This document shows positions 14,101 through 29,100 of a stretch of 64,000 nucleotides of DNA, piece by piece. This DNA comes from Dysidea avara (Eukaryota > Porifera > Demospongiae > Dictyoceratida > Dysideidae). The notes beneath the pieces were generated by a model that made no database searches, was not told the DNA's origin, and was given only the letters and a program-made list of their open reading frames with translations. Positions within the stretch are counted from its first letter, which is position 1. The number at the start of each line of letters is the position of its first letter. The stretch covers positions 42,785,391 through 42,849,390 of the forward strand of contig NC_089272.1 in the NCBI RefSeq assembly GCF_963678975.1, given 5' to 3'. Made by a program: the position numbers and the translations under genes.

Positions 14101-17100
14101 ATCCAATGGTTACACATGGGTGATTACTCAACTGGCACAGGCTATTAGCCTGAAACGGTAACATGGGCACTTGGATTTTGCCTGATATGTATACCCGCAG
14201 CCCTTGGGCTTTGGTGATACATATTAGGCAAATTCCTTGTGCCCATGTTATAACTATTACATATTATTCTTTGGTTTTAGCTGCTTGGCAATAATGGCTA
14301 ATAGATTTTAAAATAAAGACATACTGTACGGTAGTGTGTCAAGTGGCCCAAGAATCCAGTGCACCACACTGTAAGTATATTCACAAGAAGAATTTTCGTA
14401 CTTACATGGTTCTATGCTGCATTTATGAAACAGGATGATTTTTGCTGTGGATATACCCTCCACAATCAGTACACCACATACCAAATTTGAGCAGGTGTTT
14501 TCAAGTATGAGCTTTCAAAAACTAGTATAGTTTCTTCAATTTTTCTTATTTTTCTTCTTTGCACACTTACAAAAGCTGCCATAAAATGTGAGCAACTTAT
14601 AAAGCCATTGAGGTATGAAAACCAACTACGTGTAGTAAGTGTGAGATTGAGATACACTAATAGTGCAGTCACTCTAATAAAGCAGTCAACTAAAAATGAT
14701 TAACTACATTAAAGCATTCAGCTACTGTATGTCACCTTGTAGAGAATTAAGAGTCATCCTATAGAGAGTTCAGCAATACGTCATGTACCCTATGTATATG
14801 TGACCGGGCCTGCGAAAACAGGGCATGTGGGCACAAACTACACCCTATCACTCTACAGGTCATATCTCAGTAGTGGAAAAGTATATTTCCATTCTGTAAC
14901 TTGCATCATGATGCCAATTAAATGCTTACTAAGAACCGAAAATTACAAAGCCATAGCATAATGATACAGAAAGTTATGAGTGATGAAAGTGTGAAAAAGT
15001 AGGCAAAAATCATGTGCCCACATGCCCTATTATCGCAGGCCCGGTCACATATAGAGTTCAACTACAAAAAAATCACCCTGTAGAAAGTTCAGCTACGTTA
15101 CAAGTCATCCTTTAGAGAGTTCAGCCAAGTTGTAAAATTCACCCTGTAGAAAGTTCAGCCAAGTTATGAGAAAGTTGAACGAAGTTATGTCACCCTATAA
15201 GAAGTTCAGCTACATTAAAAGTCGCTCTGTGAAGCATTCAACTGCAAAAATTACCAGTATATATGTGACTGGATTTTGGAAAAACGATCCAAATCGCACA
15301 TTAGAAGTTCCGAGATAAATGGTTTCAAAGAATTGAAGCCAGCATAACTCTCCAAGAATAGCAAACACGCGTCTGAAATTTACACAAAAGATGCATCAAT
15401 CTGTTACCTTTCAAGCCACTTCCAGTACTTGTAGCTGCTTGTACAGTTTCCCGCCAAATAAGATAGAAAATCTGAGCAGTTGGACGAGCGAAGTAGTATC
15501 ACGAGTGCTCACAAAGGGGTGGAGGCTGGGGGGTGGAGGCTGGGGGGTGGCAGGGAGGGCAAGAGATAGACCTCAAAATGGAGGCAGACCATGATTGGAG
15601 TCCAGACACGAGATTACAGGGCTGTGCTGGCTCCTTAGTGGCTGATATGTAGCAAAATCAACAGAGAACACGTCTGGCCAACATTATAAGGCTGTCCACC
15701 AGTAAACCACTGACTCTTGCCAAGCCAGGTCCTTCACAAGACCTGAAACCGCCATTTGAGCACTCCACACCACCCAGAAAAGATGTGTGTAAAAACCAGC
15801 CTCGTGTAGTTTGAGTAGTGCTGAGGGTCAAAACTTGTAGTACGATAGTGTAGCTATCCACTGGTGGTGTTAGTTTGATTTTGCCTGATGTGCGATTTGG
15901 ATCGGTTCTGTAAAATCTGGTCACATATAGAGTTTATGTGCAACAATTAATACAGTTGCAAAAATTACAAATAATTAAAATTTTCTAATGTACAATACAA
16001 TCATGTAAGCTAAACAAGTTACAAGCTAAAAGCTTCATTTTCATCTCCATCTTCATTCCTTTAATCCTTTAGTAAAGAAAAGTGATGAGTTAAAAGAAAG
16101 ACACAAAACCAGCCTATGGCCAGTTTTTGGTACAAAAAGAAATGATATCTAATCCAAAAACAGCCAAGCTGTGAAAAAGGGTATGGCCTCCAAAATATGC
16201 TGGGTGAAAAAGGATGTGAAATCAAAGGTAGTGGCCAAGAATGTGTTTATGACAATCATTTTTTATGATCATATTAAAAATGATTTGCGTTAGCATCATT
16301 GCAGACATTTCTTGGGCACCACCAGCTTATCAAAAATGATTAACATTGCAGCCATTTCTTGGCTGCCACCTTGGATTCCACATCTTGGCTATTGTGGGGG
16401 CTGTACCCTTTTTTCACAGCTTGGCTGTTTTCTGGATTAGATCATCTTTACATGCATACACCTGCTATAGAATTATATGTAGTAGTATATGATGATATAC
16501 ATGTAACAAAGGTGTAGTCACATTGTGAATACTGGCTACGTATACAGAATAAATATTGTTACTGTCTGCAATAACCTACAGGGTTTTTACCAGTATTGAA
16601 TTTGATAAGTAATTATCAACAGTCATACTATACAGGTGCCTTTCATGGCTACAGCTACTGTTCAGTCTGCTTTTTATGGTCTGACTTTTTGGGTTGTTAT
16701 AAACTTTTGAGGACATATATTTATGGGAATAGTCTGTGGCCTCTGCTGAAATCACCGTGAACTAGTAAGGTAGCCTCTTACTGCTCAGTCTCTTTTCCCA
16801 TGTACAAGCCTGTGGAAAACTGGTTGTAGCAAGTCCACAAGCTTGACTCATACTGCAATTATATCTTCTGTATGTATATAGCTAAATGCTAAATATTTAC
16901 CAAACTGTACATATTTAGTTGGTAGTGAGTAACTTTCATACGCATGCATTAACATTTTTACACACAGACCCATGCTAACATCACTGGCACTTCTACACAA
17001 GGAACAGTTACTGGACTAAGTTCACACACAAGATACAGGTGTACAATATTTGCTAATAGTGGTTCTGATGGACCACTTAGTGCTCCCATCATTGTAACAA

Positions 17101-20100
17101 CTGATTATGAAGGTACAGTATCTTCATACTATAATATCAGTATTATGATTGGTGGAATATTCTCTCACAGCTCCCAATCCTCCAGTGATACTATCAGTCA
17201 CTACAATCAATAGTCAGTCAGTTCATGTAATCTGGAAAGCACCAACACAACCTAATGGAATATTGATCAGTTACACTATCACATATAGCATTGATCATGG
17301 CAATAACATAACAAATGATGTTCCATATAATGGAGAATTGGTAAATACTGTACCGTATAGTAAAAACTTTGGCAATAAAAAACTTTGACGGATTTGGCGA
17401 ATAGCGTTCAATTCGCCAAAGTTTTTTTTGCCAATTATTTTAGATTATCACATGAACACATTGAGTAACTAGAACTTGAGATGAAGGTCAGCTCGTACCA
17501 CCATGCAATAAAGATCGAGCTGACTTTGGAGATCTTCCTAGGAATTTGTCCCACTGTTGTATACACTGTTTGGGATAGCATTTCCGACCGGCTTCCTGTT
17601 CGCGCATCAGCTAGTTCATCATGTCGCGATGGATTTGGCCAAATACTTTGATAAACTCTGCTACTGGAGCTCACTGAAAAAAGTATATGGTCGCTCTCTG
17701 CATCGCAAGAGATAGCAAAGCACGCCTTTGCTACCACGTCAAAGTACTGCTACAACAACAACGCTATCTACCTACACACTTACTACACTACTTAACTGAT
17801 GAGTTGACACCTTGTCGTTATCCTTACGTACTGTACAGTAAAAATTTTGGTGGTAAAAAAACTTTGGCGAATAGTATTTCAATCGCAAAGTTTTTTCCAC
17901 CAATTTTTTCAACAGAGGGGTTTCGTCACACTTTTTTACCGCCAAAATTTTTACTATACAGTATTCTAAAGAGATAAATATTGGCAGTGAGAAAATCATT
18001 ATCTAATTTAGGCTTTGATAAAATATTGTAATTATGCTGAGTAGGCAATACACTACTAAACAATTATTAGCAGCTAATCACTTTTGTTATTGTTATTAAC
18101 AAAGTTCTGACAGCAACATGTGCTGCAGCCTTAGGATTTTCTTGTGATATATAGCTCATTTGAAAAAAAAAATGGTTACTATTCTTTCTGACTTTTCATA
18201 GTGTTTCTAACAAGGTAGAGCAGTCATGTTGTGACTGACCTATATAATTCAGCTAGTTGTTGTTGTTTAAAATCCAAAACAGTACTCATTCGTGGTGATC
18301 CCTCCCTATGTTAAGACTACTGTAGTTTAAAATTTTCATTCTTTCTTTCTCTACCTGGCTAACCAAAACATAAGTTACGTGGCTTAACACGTTTGATGCA
18401 AAAATGTCACAAACAATTACTGAACTGTTTGTATGTGACATTTCAAGGAGATTGATTGATTTTGACCATTCCCAAAATTTGCCAATGTTTTTGAACGTAC
18501 AGGTACAGTATAAGAATTTTAAGTTCAATTAGGGATTACAGAGAAAAAATTAGGGAAGCAAGGGAGGCCACCTACACTTGCAGATATACCAGTGGACATT
18601 TAATCCCTAATTCAGTCATGGCGGATAGCTAGACTGGATTAGGGTTTAAATGTCTACTAGTATATCTGCAGGTGTAAGTGAGCTCCCTTGTTTCCCTACT
18701 TTTTTTTCTATGATCCCTCATCGAACTTACAATTTGTAATTTTCCTTTATACTTGTATTTTGTATCATTATTATGACTGGTGAACCCTCACATACCGCAT
18801 TAAAAGAAAGGATGGTAACAGAGGTAATGTTTCAACTGAATGTACAGTCCAAAATATCAATCACTACCTCGAAAGTAAAATGGCCATTACACTTCATTTT
18901 CAGCCCATTACATAGCACTACTACAAACAAAGAACAGGTGGAGAAGCACCTCTGCAATCAATAATTCAGTCACTATGAAAATATGGATGATGTGCATGCC
19001 CCACTATCAATCACAGACTTGAAAGTGAAGTGGCTATTACACTTTGCTTTACAAACGAAGAACAGTAGGAGAATCATCTCTGCAATCAATCCAGTCACCA
19101 CGGACAATTTCTGTAGGGAAGCCATTGTGCTACTGCAAATCGACACCTTTGGCTGTCAGCAAAAAGAAATGGGACACAAGGGAGGACAAAGGTAAGTCCA
19201 TGATGCATGCATTGTAGGTACTGCGGTATGCCAAAAGGTGCATCTTGGGATGAAGCAATGTTGAACATTGAAAAAATCAAGCCTGTAGCCTTAGCCATTA
19301 TCGAGTTACTGTTGTCTGAAGGCATCAGGCAAGCAGGCAGGCAGTTAGTCAGTCAGTAGAAAATTCCATTGAAAAAACTTTAAAATTGTTTTCTAGCAAT
19401 CTATTGAAAGCATTTAGGGTCATACTAACGGCACTTTTAGGCTTGGTTATACCTATCCAATACTTCCAAGGCACAAGGATGGTATTGTGAAACTGATTTT
19501 TTTGGTCAGAAAAACCCAAACCTCTTAATATACAATACTATTGTACTGTAATGTGACTGTGCATGTACGCTACAATAACTATTACTGTAGTTTGTTTGCA
19601 TTTACAGACACAATCTTATGATATTACTGGATTGGCTCCATATCAATTAGTCACAGTGACCATCACTGCTACTAATGATGGAAACCGCATAAGTGAACCA
19701 AGCAATACTTTAGAAAACCGAACAAGGGAAGCAAGTATGTACCGCATTATGTATGCACTATCGTACATTATGTTATAACATACTAATATTCAATAAAAGA
19801 ACAAATATTAGTTCTATGTATCTATGTATGCATGTACAGTATGCATAGAAATAAAAGTTCTAACTGCACACACCTACACAGCTCCTGGAGTGGTTCAATT
19901 TTATGTAACAACTACCATGAACAACACTGAAGTGACAGTAAAGTGGAGTCCACCCCTACAACCTAATGGAATTATTACATCATATAAAGTGATATACCAA
20001 AGATATGAGGATGACAGTACCACAGTATACATTAAGCTGGAAAGCTCTGTTAGAAATTATACTATTCAAAGTTTACGTAAGTGTGCACATATGCCCATTT

Positions 20101-23100
20101 GGACATCTCAACAAGTTGATGTTCTTATCCCAGACCCAGGTACTCCTTATCAAGTGAGAGTAGTGGCATTCACCAGTGTTGGTATGGGAGTATTAGGTGA
20201 TTATGTTGCATTCTTCAGTGAAGAACTAACACCAACTAAACCACCAGAGAATGTACATGCTAACTGGTTGAGTCCAACAAGGATCAATGTCACTTGGACT
20301 CCATTAAATCTTTTTGAGGCTCAAGGATTTCCACAGTACAGAGCAGTGCTATCTCTTTTATCTAATGATCAAGAAAGGAGACAAATTGACTCTGTAGCAA
20401 GTAATAACAGTTTTGTTTTATTTGATGACTTAGATAACACCATACAACACTATGTGGTGGTGGGTGTGAGAACTGGTGGATCAGTTACATATGTGGATAG
20501 TGCTACTGTTAGTGGTAGGTTGTAATGAGACTGTATGAACAATAGCTGTAACATGGACATGATCAGTCTGTCTGGTATGTTTGCATATAGCCTGAGGGAA
20601 GGAGCAGTAGAAAGAGGGGAGGGGGGGGGGCTGAACCCCCTTTTAAACTGTATATAGAGGGGCAAAGCCACCTAAGAATACATACATTTAGCTGTCATTA
20701 TACTAATTATAATAGCTATTAAGTACTATTCAATAGATTACTATATAAATGTTTTCCCTAATAGAACAGTCATTCTAATACAACAGTCAAGTTATATAAT
20801 AATAATTAACTAAATCCATTCCCAGGTTTAATTTCAGAATGTCTAACTTCCTGGGGTACAAGTCTACTACAGACCTTCTAGGTTGGCATGCTCTCAATTT
20901 TTTATGCCCTCACACTACAAGTTTTATTATGTCATGTATAGTAGCTAGGTCCTGGCATCATATTTATCCCTGGGAACACTAAATCTCAATATCCTCAAAC
21001 TATTTATACCTCCATAATATAGTCTAACACATTTTGGGGCTGCTGTAAAATTTTTATTTTTAGCTACATTGTTCAACCTCAAAAATATTGCCCCTCGAAA
21101 AGCTATAGTATACGGTATGCTTGTTTTTAATGCCCTAGTCTCACATATCCATTATTATGATGAATGAAATAACAGCAGTTTGTCCAGATATAACCAACAT
21201 ACCTGGTTCATTCAGTATGTTTGGTTTACTGCAAGCAGTGCAATATTATGACGATGATGGAATGCCAGCATTACATTACTTTATGAACTGTGTGGTATGT
21301 ATACGTCTTGACCACATGGCACTCTACTGTGTGTCTTAATGTGTGTATTTATTTATTACAGTATGCAGGGTTCTGCCCACACTGGTTGGCAGTGGTTCAA
21401 AGCAACCAGTACCTCTGAAAACCGACCAGTACCCTCTTAAATCCGACCAGTACAATTCTTACATGTATTACTGATACACATGCAATATACCCTAATATAA
21501 CACACAGCGTATCAGTTCATGTTAACTTTAGGCCACCACTCAGGAATTTCTTGGAAGAACCCTGATAGCATTATTGTTTGTTACTTATTTAATTTTATAG
21601 TAATTATACCATCTCCAAGTGTGGCTCCTGCCAATTTCAGAGGTATTTCTGTTACACAAACAAACATCACATTCAGCTGGAATACTCTCAATTACCAAGA
21701 AGCTAATGGAATAGTGAGATGGTATATCATCACTTGTACTGAAACCATTAGTGCCACAGTGGTAAGAATAGCATTACCTTAGAAATTTGTTTAATTCCAT
21801 CACTGACACGTGTACATTATTATTACAAATGATTTTGTACACACAGATCAATGCTAACATCACTGGTACCGCTACACAAGGAACAGTTACTGGACTAACT
21901 CCACACACCACATACACTTGTACAATATATGCTGTTAGTGGATCTGATGGACCAGTGAGCGATCCCATCACTGTAACAACTCATCCAGGTACGTATGTAC
22001 ATACAAGCATAGAAGTAACTTCAGTTAGTGTGTATACTTCATGCTAGTAGTAACCAATTAAGGCCTTACTGTATGCTATACTTGTAATTATGCAATGTGT
22101 ACTAGAAAGTAAAGTATTAAAAGTAATTTACATGCAGCTGCAGTATGTGTTCACTGCTTGCATAGAAATTGACCCTTGAAATCATAAACATAAAATACAA
22201 TACATACATATATATGTAAGAGATAAAGTATCACCATGAGTGCTACTGTATGTACACACTTGTACATAAATAATATCAGACCTATATACTGTATTTTGGG
22301 GAAAATGTTGAGTACATATATGAATAGATTTTGACATATGTGACCCAGTCTGGGAAAACCGATCTTATTGCCTATTTAAAAGTAATGCTGGTTTTAAGTA
22401 TTTAGTGTGTTGTAGCTCAATGGTTGAAGCTATGTGTACAAATTTACACACGTTCTACACCAATTCCTTACCTTCCAGAGTATCCACTGTGCAAGTAGCT
22501 AACAAATAAGTTTCCCGGTATTTTAGATAGTTTTAAACCAAGGTTGACTACATCAGGTGAGCTGCAAAAGGGGTGGGAGGCAGGGGCCTGGAAGGCAGAC
22601 AAAATAGTGTTCAAAAATTGAAAAGGAAGGTGTAGGGATAAATTAGGCCAAGTTTTGGGCCAATGAGGTCTCAAAATTGGCTAAAATGGAAGGAAATTCA
22701 CAGCAGAGGTACTTATTCAACACCACAGAGCTGTACAGCCACATACAGTCATCCCCAGGCTGACCAGAGCTCCATAGAGGCCCCACACTGCACGTACAGA
22801 TTGCCACTGGGCGTGGGAAAAGCAGGCAGCAAAACCAGACCACTCAACTCAAGTCTAACTGATTTTGATGGTGGAATTAGATAGTTTATTCATATAGCTT
22901 TGTGTCCTGGGTGAAAAATCGAATCTGCTGACATGGGCAATAAGACTAGTTTTCTCAGACTGGGTCACATATGCTGTTTTAAACATTTCAATTCAGTATA
23001 CATAACTTGGAAAGGCCAAAAGCTCTGGGTTTTAAATTTTAACTGAGAATGCAGTCATGCAACCATATTGATTAACTCACTTTAATCCATAACAAGCTAG

Positions 23101-26100
23101 CTACTGATATAGCCATCCACAATGGTATATCTGTAACTCTGTAGCACATGCATGACCATGGTTGCTGGTGGGGGTCGTGGGCAGGCAATTGATAATTTGA
23201 AAAATATATCTACAGAAAATGGTTGGGAAGCTCACATGGAGTCTGTGGCCTTAATATAGAGCCTCATAACAATCATTTCAAGTAGTTGGCACATGTCTGT
23301 GGAAATCCACTCATGACAAGCGGGCTGTGCGAATCAGTAGTTTGGCTGTTGTATGAATGTGTTGTGAATTAGTGTGGCTATCCATTCATGGTGAAAGTCA
23401 ACATCAGTGGTGTGGTGTGTGCAAAGATCAATGGTTTTTAAAACTTTCATACAAATACCATGCAAAATAAAAAGTGAAAGACAAGAAAAAAAAATTCAAG
23501 GTGAAGCCTAGTGCTATACTTTTTTGTCTTGAGACCACTAGCATGAGCAAGGCAATGTGATGCTTTGATAATCAACTTTAGGTCAACAACATGTGTTTGA
23601 ACTGAGACTCATGGAGTAGTTGAAATCCATCATTCTCAATAGATTTTCCATTGCACCCATCCAATATAATTTCTTGTCTTGTCGCCCACTCAGTATTCTA
23701 GGTTACCTTCATGAGCCATATATGTACTTAGACCACAACAAGATGAAATACTCGAATTTCATTGGCTATTTACAGGTATCTAATTACCGTAGATTCTTTG
23801 CTTATGTCTCAATAGGTCCCTGTCTCTGGGGCGATATAAAACATGGCAATTATGCACCTGCAACATTGGTAATGCATGGACATTTAACTGGATAGCAACT
23901 GCCATTACAAGTTACAGGGAGGTGTATTGGGCTTGTTTCTACTAATGATTGCTACATTTCGCATGTCACAAGCAGCTGTGAAGGTACAACAATGAGCTGT
24001 GGTCTAAGTAAGTTAGACATTTAAACACAGGATTAGAAACCCTCAGGCCTGTAGTAGCGTCCTTGCTTCACTTGGATGCTACAACATAGGGCCTATCGAA
24101 TTTCTATAGTTTTCATGCAAATAATATCTATTAGTATAAGCTGAATAATACAGGCCAATACGTAGACTTATGTTACACTGTATAATTAACTCAACTTATT
24201 TGTAATCATGAATCCATACACTTTAGCTTCTCCAAGTGTGGCTCCTAACAACTTCAAGGTTGTGTCTACTACTCAAACTAACATCACATTTAGTTGGAAT
24301 ACTCTCAGTTACCAAGAAGCTAATGGAATAGTGAGATGGTATATCATCGCGTGTACTGGATCAATCAGTGTCAGTGTGGTAAGTTGTGAACTGGCATGGG
24401 AAACACCTCAATAATCAGTAGTAGGACAATCTATGGAATGAGGTGGCAATATACATATGTGGGTAATGTAGACCTTAGTTATGTTTAGGACCTACTTGAC
24501 AAAGTTACAAAAATGATGGTGTAGCACAATTGCTGGATGCTAATGAAGTGCACCAGTCATTGACCTTTTGACCTATCCCTTGTTCAAAAATTTACACCCT
24601 AGGGCGTAGCCAGGATTTTCTTGAAGGCGGTTTTTTCTTGAAGGAGGCAGTAACGTTAAAAGGCGCTGTTTGTGCATCTAACTAACTAAAATCTACACAC
24701 TGCTGTTTATGAAGTTTATAGAACTATAAACCTATTGCAACACTAACTAATCTTCACCTCCAGACAACATACTACCAACAGCCAATTTCAATTTTCTACC
24801 ACGTGGAAGCCTCCACATACTCGAGTCCATTAGTTGGCAATATCTTCTTTCAGGTATACATTATTCTTGGCTGGTCTTCCTGTTGATGGTCAATAACTTC
24901 AGACTTGGCTTGTAGCTGAATATATTCGAGACATCACATGTCCACAACATGTGACAAACAAACAAACCATTCATCAAGTAATTATACATCAACTATTCAC
25001 AGTTTGTGCTAACCTGACACATGTGTAACACGACCACTCAACAAGTTTATCGCAGCTGCTGCCTTGTAACATGTCTCAACCAACCAACAGTCCCTCACCA
25101 TTTCCGCCATGCATCACATGTGCAATTGATCACGTGATGCAACAGATATCAATGATTTGCAAAAGTTCAGCATTAATGCATTGCTGCATGCATACCTCAA
25201 GAGTAGTACAGAGGAGCACCAATGTGCAAATAGCTACTGGAGAGCTCCAGGGGTGTAAGATTTGATATGACTTTAAATTTATAAAAATTCTGTCTCTGAA
25301 CGGGGGGTTCATCTGAACCATCCAAAGCCCCCTGCCTACATCCTTGTAAATAATACAAGTAGTCAGCTAATGTACATGTAGACTCTTTATACTGTTACGC
25401 TATGTATCATTTGTGTACAGTCTGTACAGATCAATGCTAACTTCACTGGTACTTCTACACAAGGAACAGTTACTGGACTAACTCCACACACCACATACAC
25501 TTGTACAATATATGCTATTAGTGGAGCTGATGGACCAGTGAGTGATCCCATCACTGTAACAACTGATTATAATTATGGAGGTTTGTATTTGTATTGTAAA
25601 TCAATTTTTAAATACTGACATATGCCAACAGCTCCCAATCCTCCAGTGATACTATCAGTCACTACAATTGATAGTCAGTCAGTTCATGTAATCTGGAATG
25701 CACCAACACAACCTAATGGAGTATTGATCAGTTACACTATCACATATACTATTGATGATAATTCTAGCAGTGACTTCATTATTCCATTTAATGGAAACAC
25801 AGTAAGTGAACCTCATATGATATTTATGCTATATTCATTTTCAAATATATAGACACAATCTTACAATATTACTGGACTGGCTCCATATCAGTTAGTCACA
25901 GTGACTATCACTGCTACTAATGATGGAGGAACAAGTGATCCTAGTAATGTGATGATGAATAGAACTAGCGAAGCAAGTTAGGAATACGTACATCAGTGTA
26001 TAATGCTATGTGTGTACTAGTGATGCACCAATTTCACAGGCAATTTTTTGGAATAATAGGCTGGTAAAAGTAACAAGTAAAATCAAAGGTCAAATTTTGG

Positions 26101-29100
26101 AAAAGTGGACATTGAGGTACTGTAGTAGAGCAGCATTGTGTAAAATTTACATCATTTTTTTATACGATTCTGAAACTTTCCACACAAATTGCACTTCTTG
26201 TAATTGTGTATAATTTATTATTTGATATAGTGCCATCACATATTTGACCTCTGTTGACTTTTACAGCCATCTTTACATTGAGAATTCATCCTTTTACCTT
26301 TTTCTCCCTGAGACATTATTTTACATGGTTAAAAGCATGGTTTCAAATTACTGGTCTTGCTTAAAGTAACAACAACAACGACATGGTTTTATTTGAAGTC
26401 AATAGATGATTTTGTTTCGAAGTTATAATTGTCGCGATCTCGACAGGAATTGCCCCGATCAAGCCTGTTATCTATATCTTCTTATCTATTGCCAGCATAT
26501 ATTTCTTCTATTATTCTTACACACACTGTCATACACTCTGATTTTCCACCACTCCTAACAATACAACTCTGCTTTTATACTAGTTACTGTTTACAAAGAA
26601 TATTCTAGAATAAGCTGACTAAGTACAAAGTGAAATTTTAGGCTATGTACTGTTCTGCTGAGTCATTGCTGACATGTGCAGGGCATGATTGTTCATGTTG
26701 TTGGGCCTGATCATTCACATCAGGTATGCCAGTAGGCAAGTTATTTCGCGTATCTGCGACAATAATATTAGCCATGAAATTACATAAGGTGGTCATTGGT
26801 AATTTTAAATTCCAAGGCCCAAAGGTAAATAAATTCCAGGAAAATAAAATGATTGTAATTTTGGAATGGAATGAGCTATTTACTTCAACAAAGTCAACTT
26901 GTTTCTTAGGTCAACACCTTCAATAAGAAACCATGTTTTAACAGCATAAAATAATGCCCCAGGGAAACAAATACAGAAACGGTGAATTTTCAATGTTAAA
27001 ATGGCTGTAAAGGTCACCAAAGGTCAAATCTGTGGTGATACTATATCAAAATAATAAATGTCATAAGGAGCGTGATTTGGGTGGAAAATTCAGTAATAAA
27101 ATTGTATTACAAAGTGTACAAAATGCCCATTTGTTGCACAGTGCTGCTCTAGTAACAAACAGCAACTTAATCAAGACACACGGTAGTGTGTCGTGCGGCC
27201 CAAGAAGCCGGCGCGCAACCCCGTGAGTATATTGACAGGAAGAAAGAAAACGCAATTTTCGCACCTCCGTAGCTCTGTGCTGCCTTGATGAAACAAGACA
27301 AATTTTGCTGTGTAGATTTCCTCCACCTTCAGCACTCCACATTCCAAATTTGAGCGAAATCGCTTCAGGCATTCCTGAGATATGCGACTTCAAAAATTGG
27401 CTTAGTTTCTTGGTTTTTTTTTTCTTCTTATTTTTCTTCCTCTTTTCGCACACTTACAAAAACTGCTATAAAACGCGAACGCGTTATCCGATTGCCTTGA
27501 CATTTGGCACACAGAAGGGGAGTATAAAGGCGCATCTCGGTACCAACTTTGGCTGGAATACCATAAACAGGCAAAGAGTTATGAGCGATTATGCACGAAA
27601 AATAACACCAATATGTTGTCACGCCTACAGGGTAAACCGCGTATGGGAAGAAGCTGAAAATCGGTGGGTGAATAGGTTAACTATTGAACCTCAAACCTTT
27701 TGTGGTTTGAAAGTAATCGAGCTAAAAACCAGGAAGATACAGCGAAAAAATCAACAGTGTGTAACAATTACGCAATCGAGATTAGCTAATTTTTAATTTT
27801 TTAATTTTATTATTATTATTATTATTATGCTTGCCACGCCTACCAGATAAACCACTTGGGGTAATGCTTTGAAAATCGCTGTACAGATGGAGTTATCATC
27901 TTAGAAAGGCTCTTCAATGGTGTAGAAAAATCAGACTTAAAGCCACAGAGTTATGACACGAAATCCAACTTGGTGTAGCAAGTGCGAGATCGAGATACTC
28001 TAATAGAGCAGTCATCCTAATAGAGCAGTCACCCTGAACAGAATTCAAGAGATCAGTTAGAAATAAGTAACCTGTATAGAGATCAGCTACAAACAAATCA
28101 CCCTGTAGAGAGTTCAACTACAAACAATTCACCCTGTTCAGACATCAGTTAGAAGAAGTTTTCTTGTAGAGAGTTCAGTTACAAACAAATCACCCTGATG
28201 AAAGATCAGCTAGAAGATGTCACCTTGTAGATAGTTCAGTTACAAAGAAACCACCATGTAGAGAATTCAGCTACAAACTAGTGACCCTGTAGATACATCA
28301 GCTAGAAGAAGTTACCTTGTAGAGAGTTCAGCTACAAAGAAACCATTCTGTAAAGAGCTCAGCTGCAAACAAATCACCTATACAGAATTCAGCTACAAAC
28401 AAATCACCCTGTAGAGAGATCAGCTAGAAGAAGTTACCTTGTAGATAGTTCAGCTACAAACAAATCATCCTGTAGAGAGATCAGCTAGAAGAAGTTACCT
28501 TGTAGATAGTTCAGCTACAAACAATTCACCCTGTACAGAGCTCAGTTAAAAGAGGTTTCCTTGTAGAAAGTTCAGCTACAAACAAATCACCCTGTAGAGA
28601 GATAAGTAAGAAGAAGTTACCTTGTAGATCGTTCAGCTACAAACAATTCACCCTGTAAAGAGATCAGCTAGAAGAAGTTACCTTGTAAAGAGTTCAGCTA
28701 CAAAGAAACCATCATGTAGAGAATTCAGCTGCAAACAAATCATGTATAGAGAGTTCAGCTACAAATAAATCTCCCTGTAGAGAGATCAGCTAGAAGAAGT
28801 TTCCTTGTAGAGAGTTCTGCTACAAACAAATCACCCTGTAGAAAGATCAGCTAGAAGAAATCACCTTGTAGAGAGTTCAGCTTCAAAGAAACAATCATGT
28901 GAGAGTTCAGGTACAAACAAATTGTCCTGTAGAGAGATCAGCTAGAAGAAGTTACCTTGTAGAGAGTTCAGCTACAAAGAATCTATCATGCAGAGAGTTC
29001 AACTACAAACAAATCACCTGTAGAGAGTTCAGCTAGAAACAAGTCACCCTGTAGAGAGATCAGCTAGAAACAAGTCACCTTATAGAGAGTTCAGCTAGAA

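Larger units (their letters stand above)
14318..16450. mobile_element. Composite repeat, copy 1 (degraded, with nested insertions)
   Basis: Layout: a head with GGTAGTGTGTC and GCCCAAGAA, a body with a run of TTTTTCTTATTTTTCTTC, AGCAGTC motifs near 14645-14690, a short minisatellite tract (GTTCAGCTAC / CACCCTGTAG units at 14700-14794 and 15054-15250), then a tail ending in a hairpin (16143-16446) with AATCCAAAAACAGCC. The same blocks in the same order make up 27170-31610, so this is one large repeat family. Two TATGTGAC elements have inserted into its minisatellite tract. No coding capacity found. Confidence 0.65.

Noticed and set aside
17435..17737. 100-residue minus-strand open frame
   Set aside because: Lies inside a non-coding TIR element (17351-17963) and lacks recognisable features.
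23620..23895. 91-residue plus-strand open frame in the B4-A5 intron
   Set aside because: No FN3-like features and no phase-compatible splice sites linking it to neighbours.
27061..27453. Minus-strand frame starting with a lysine-rich run
   Set aside because: The lysines come from a T-rich run in the composite repeat; no domain visible.
27305..27796. 163-residue open frame in the composite repeat body
   Set aside because: Low-complexity Phe/Leu stretch from the T-rich run and no conserved motif; degraded copy 1 does not keep the frame.
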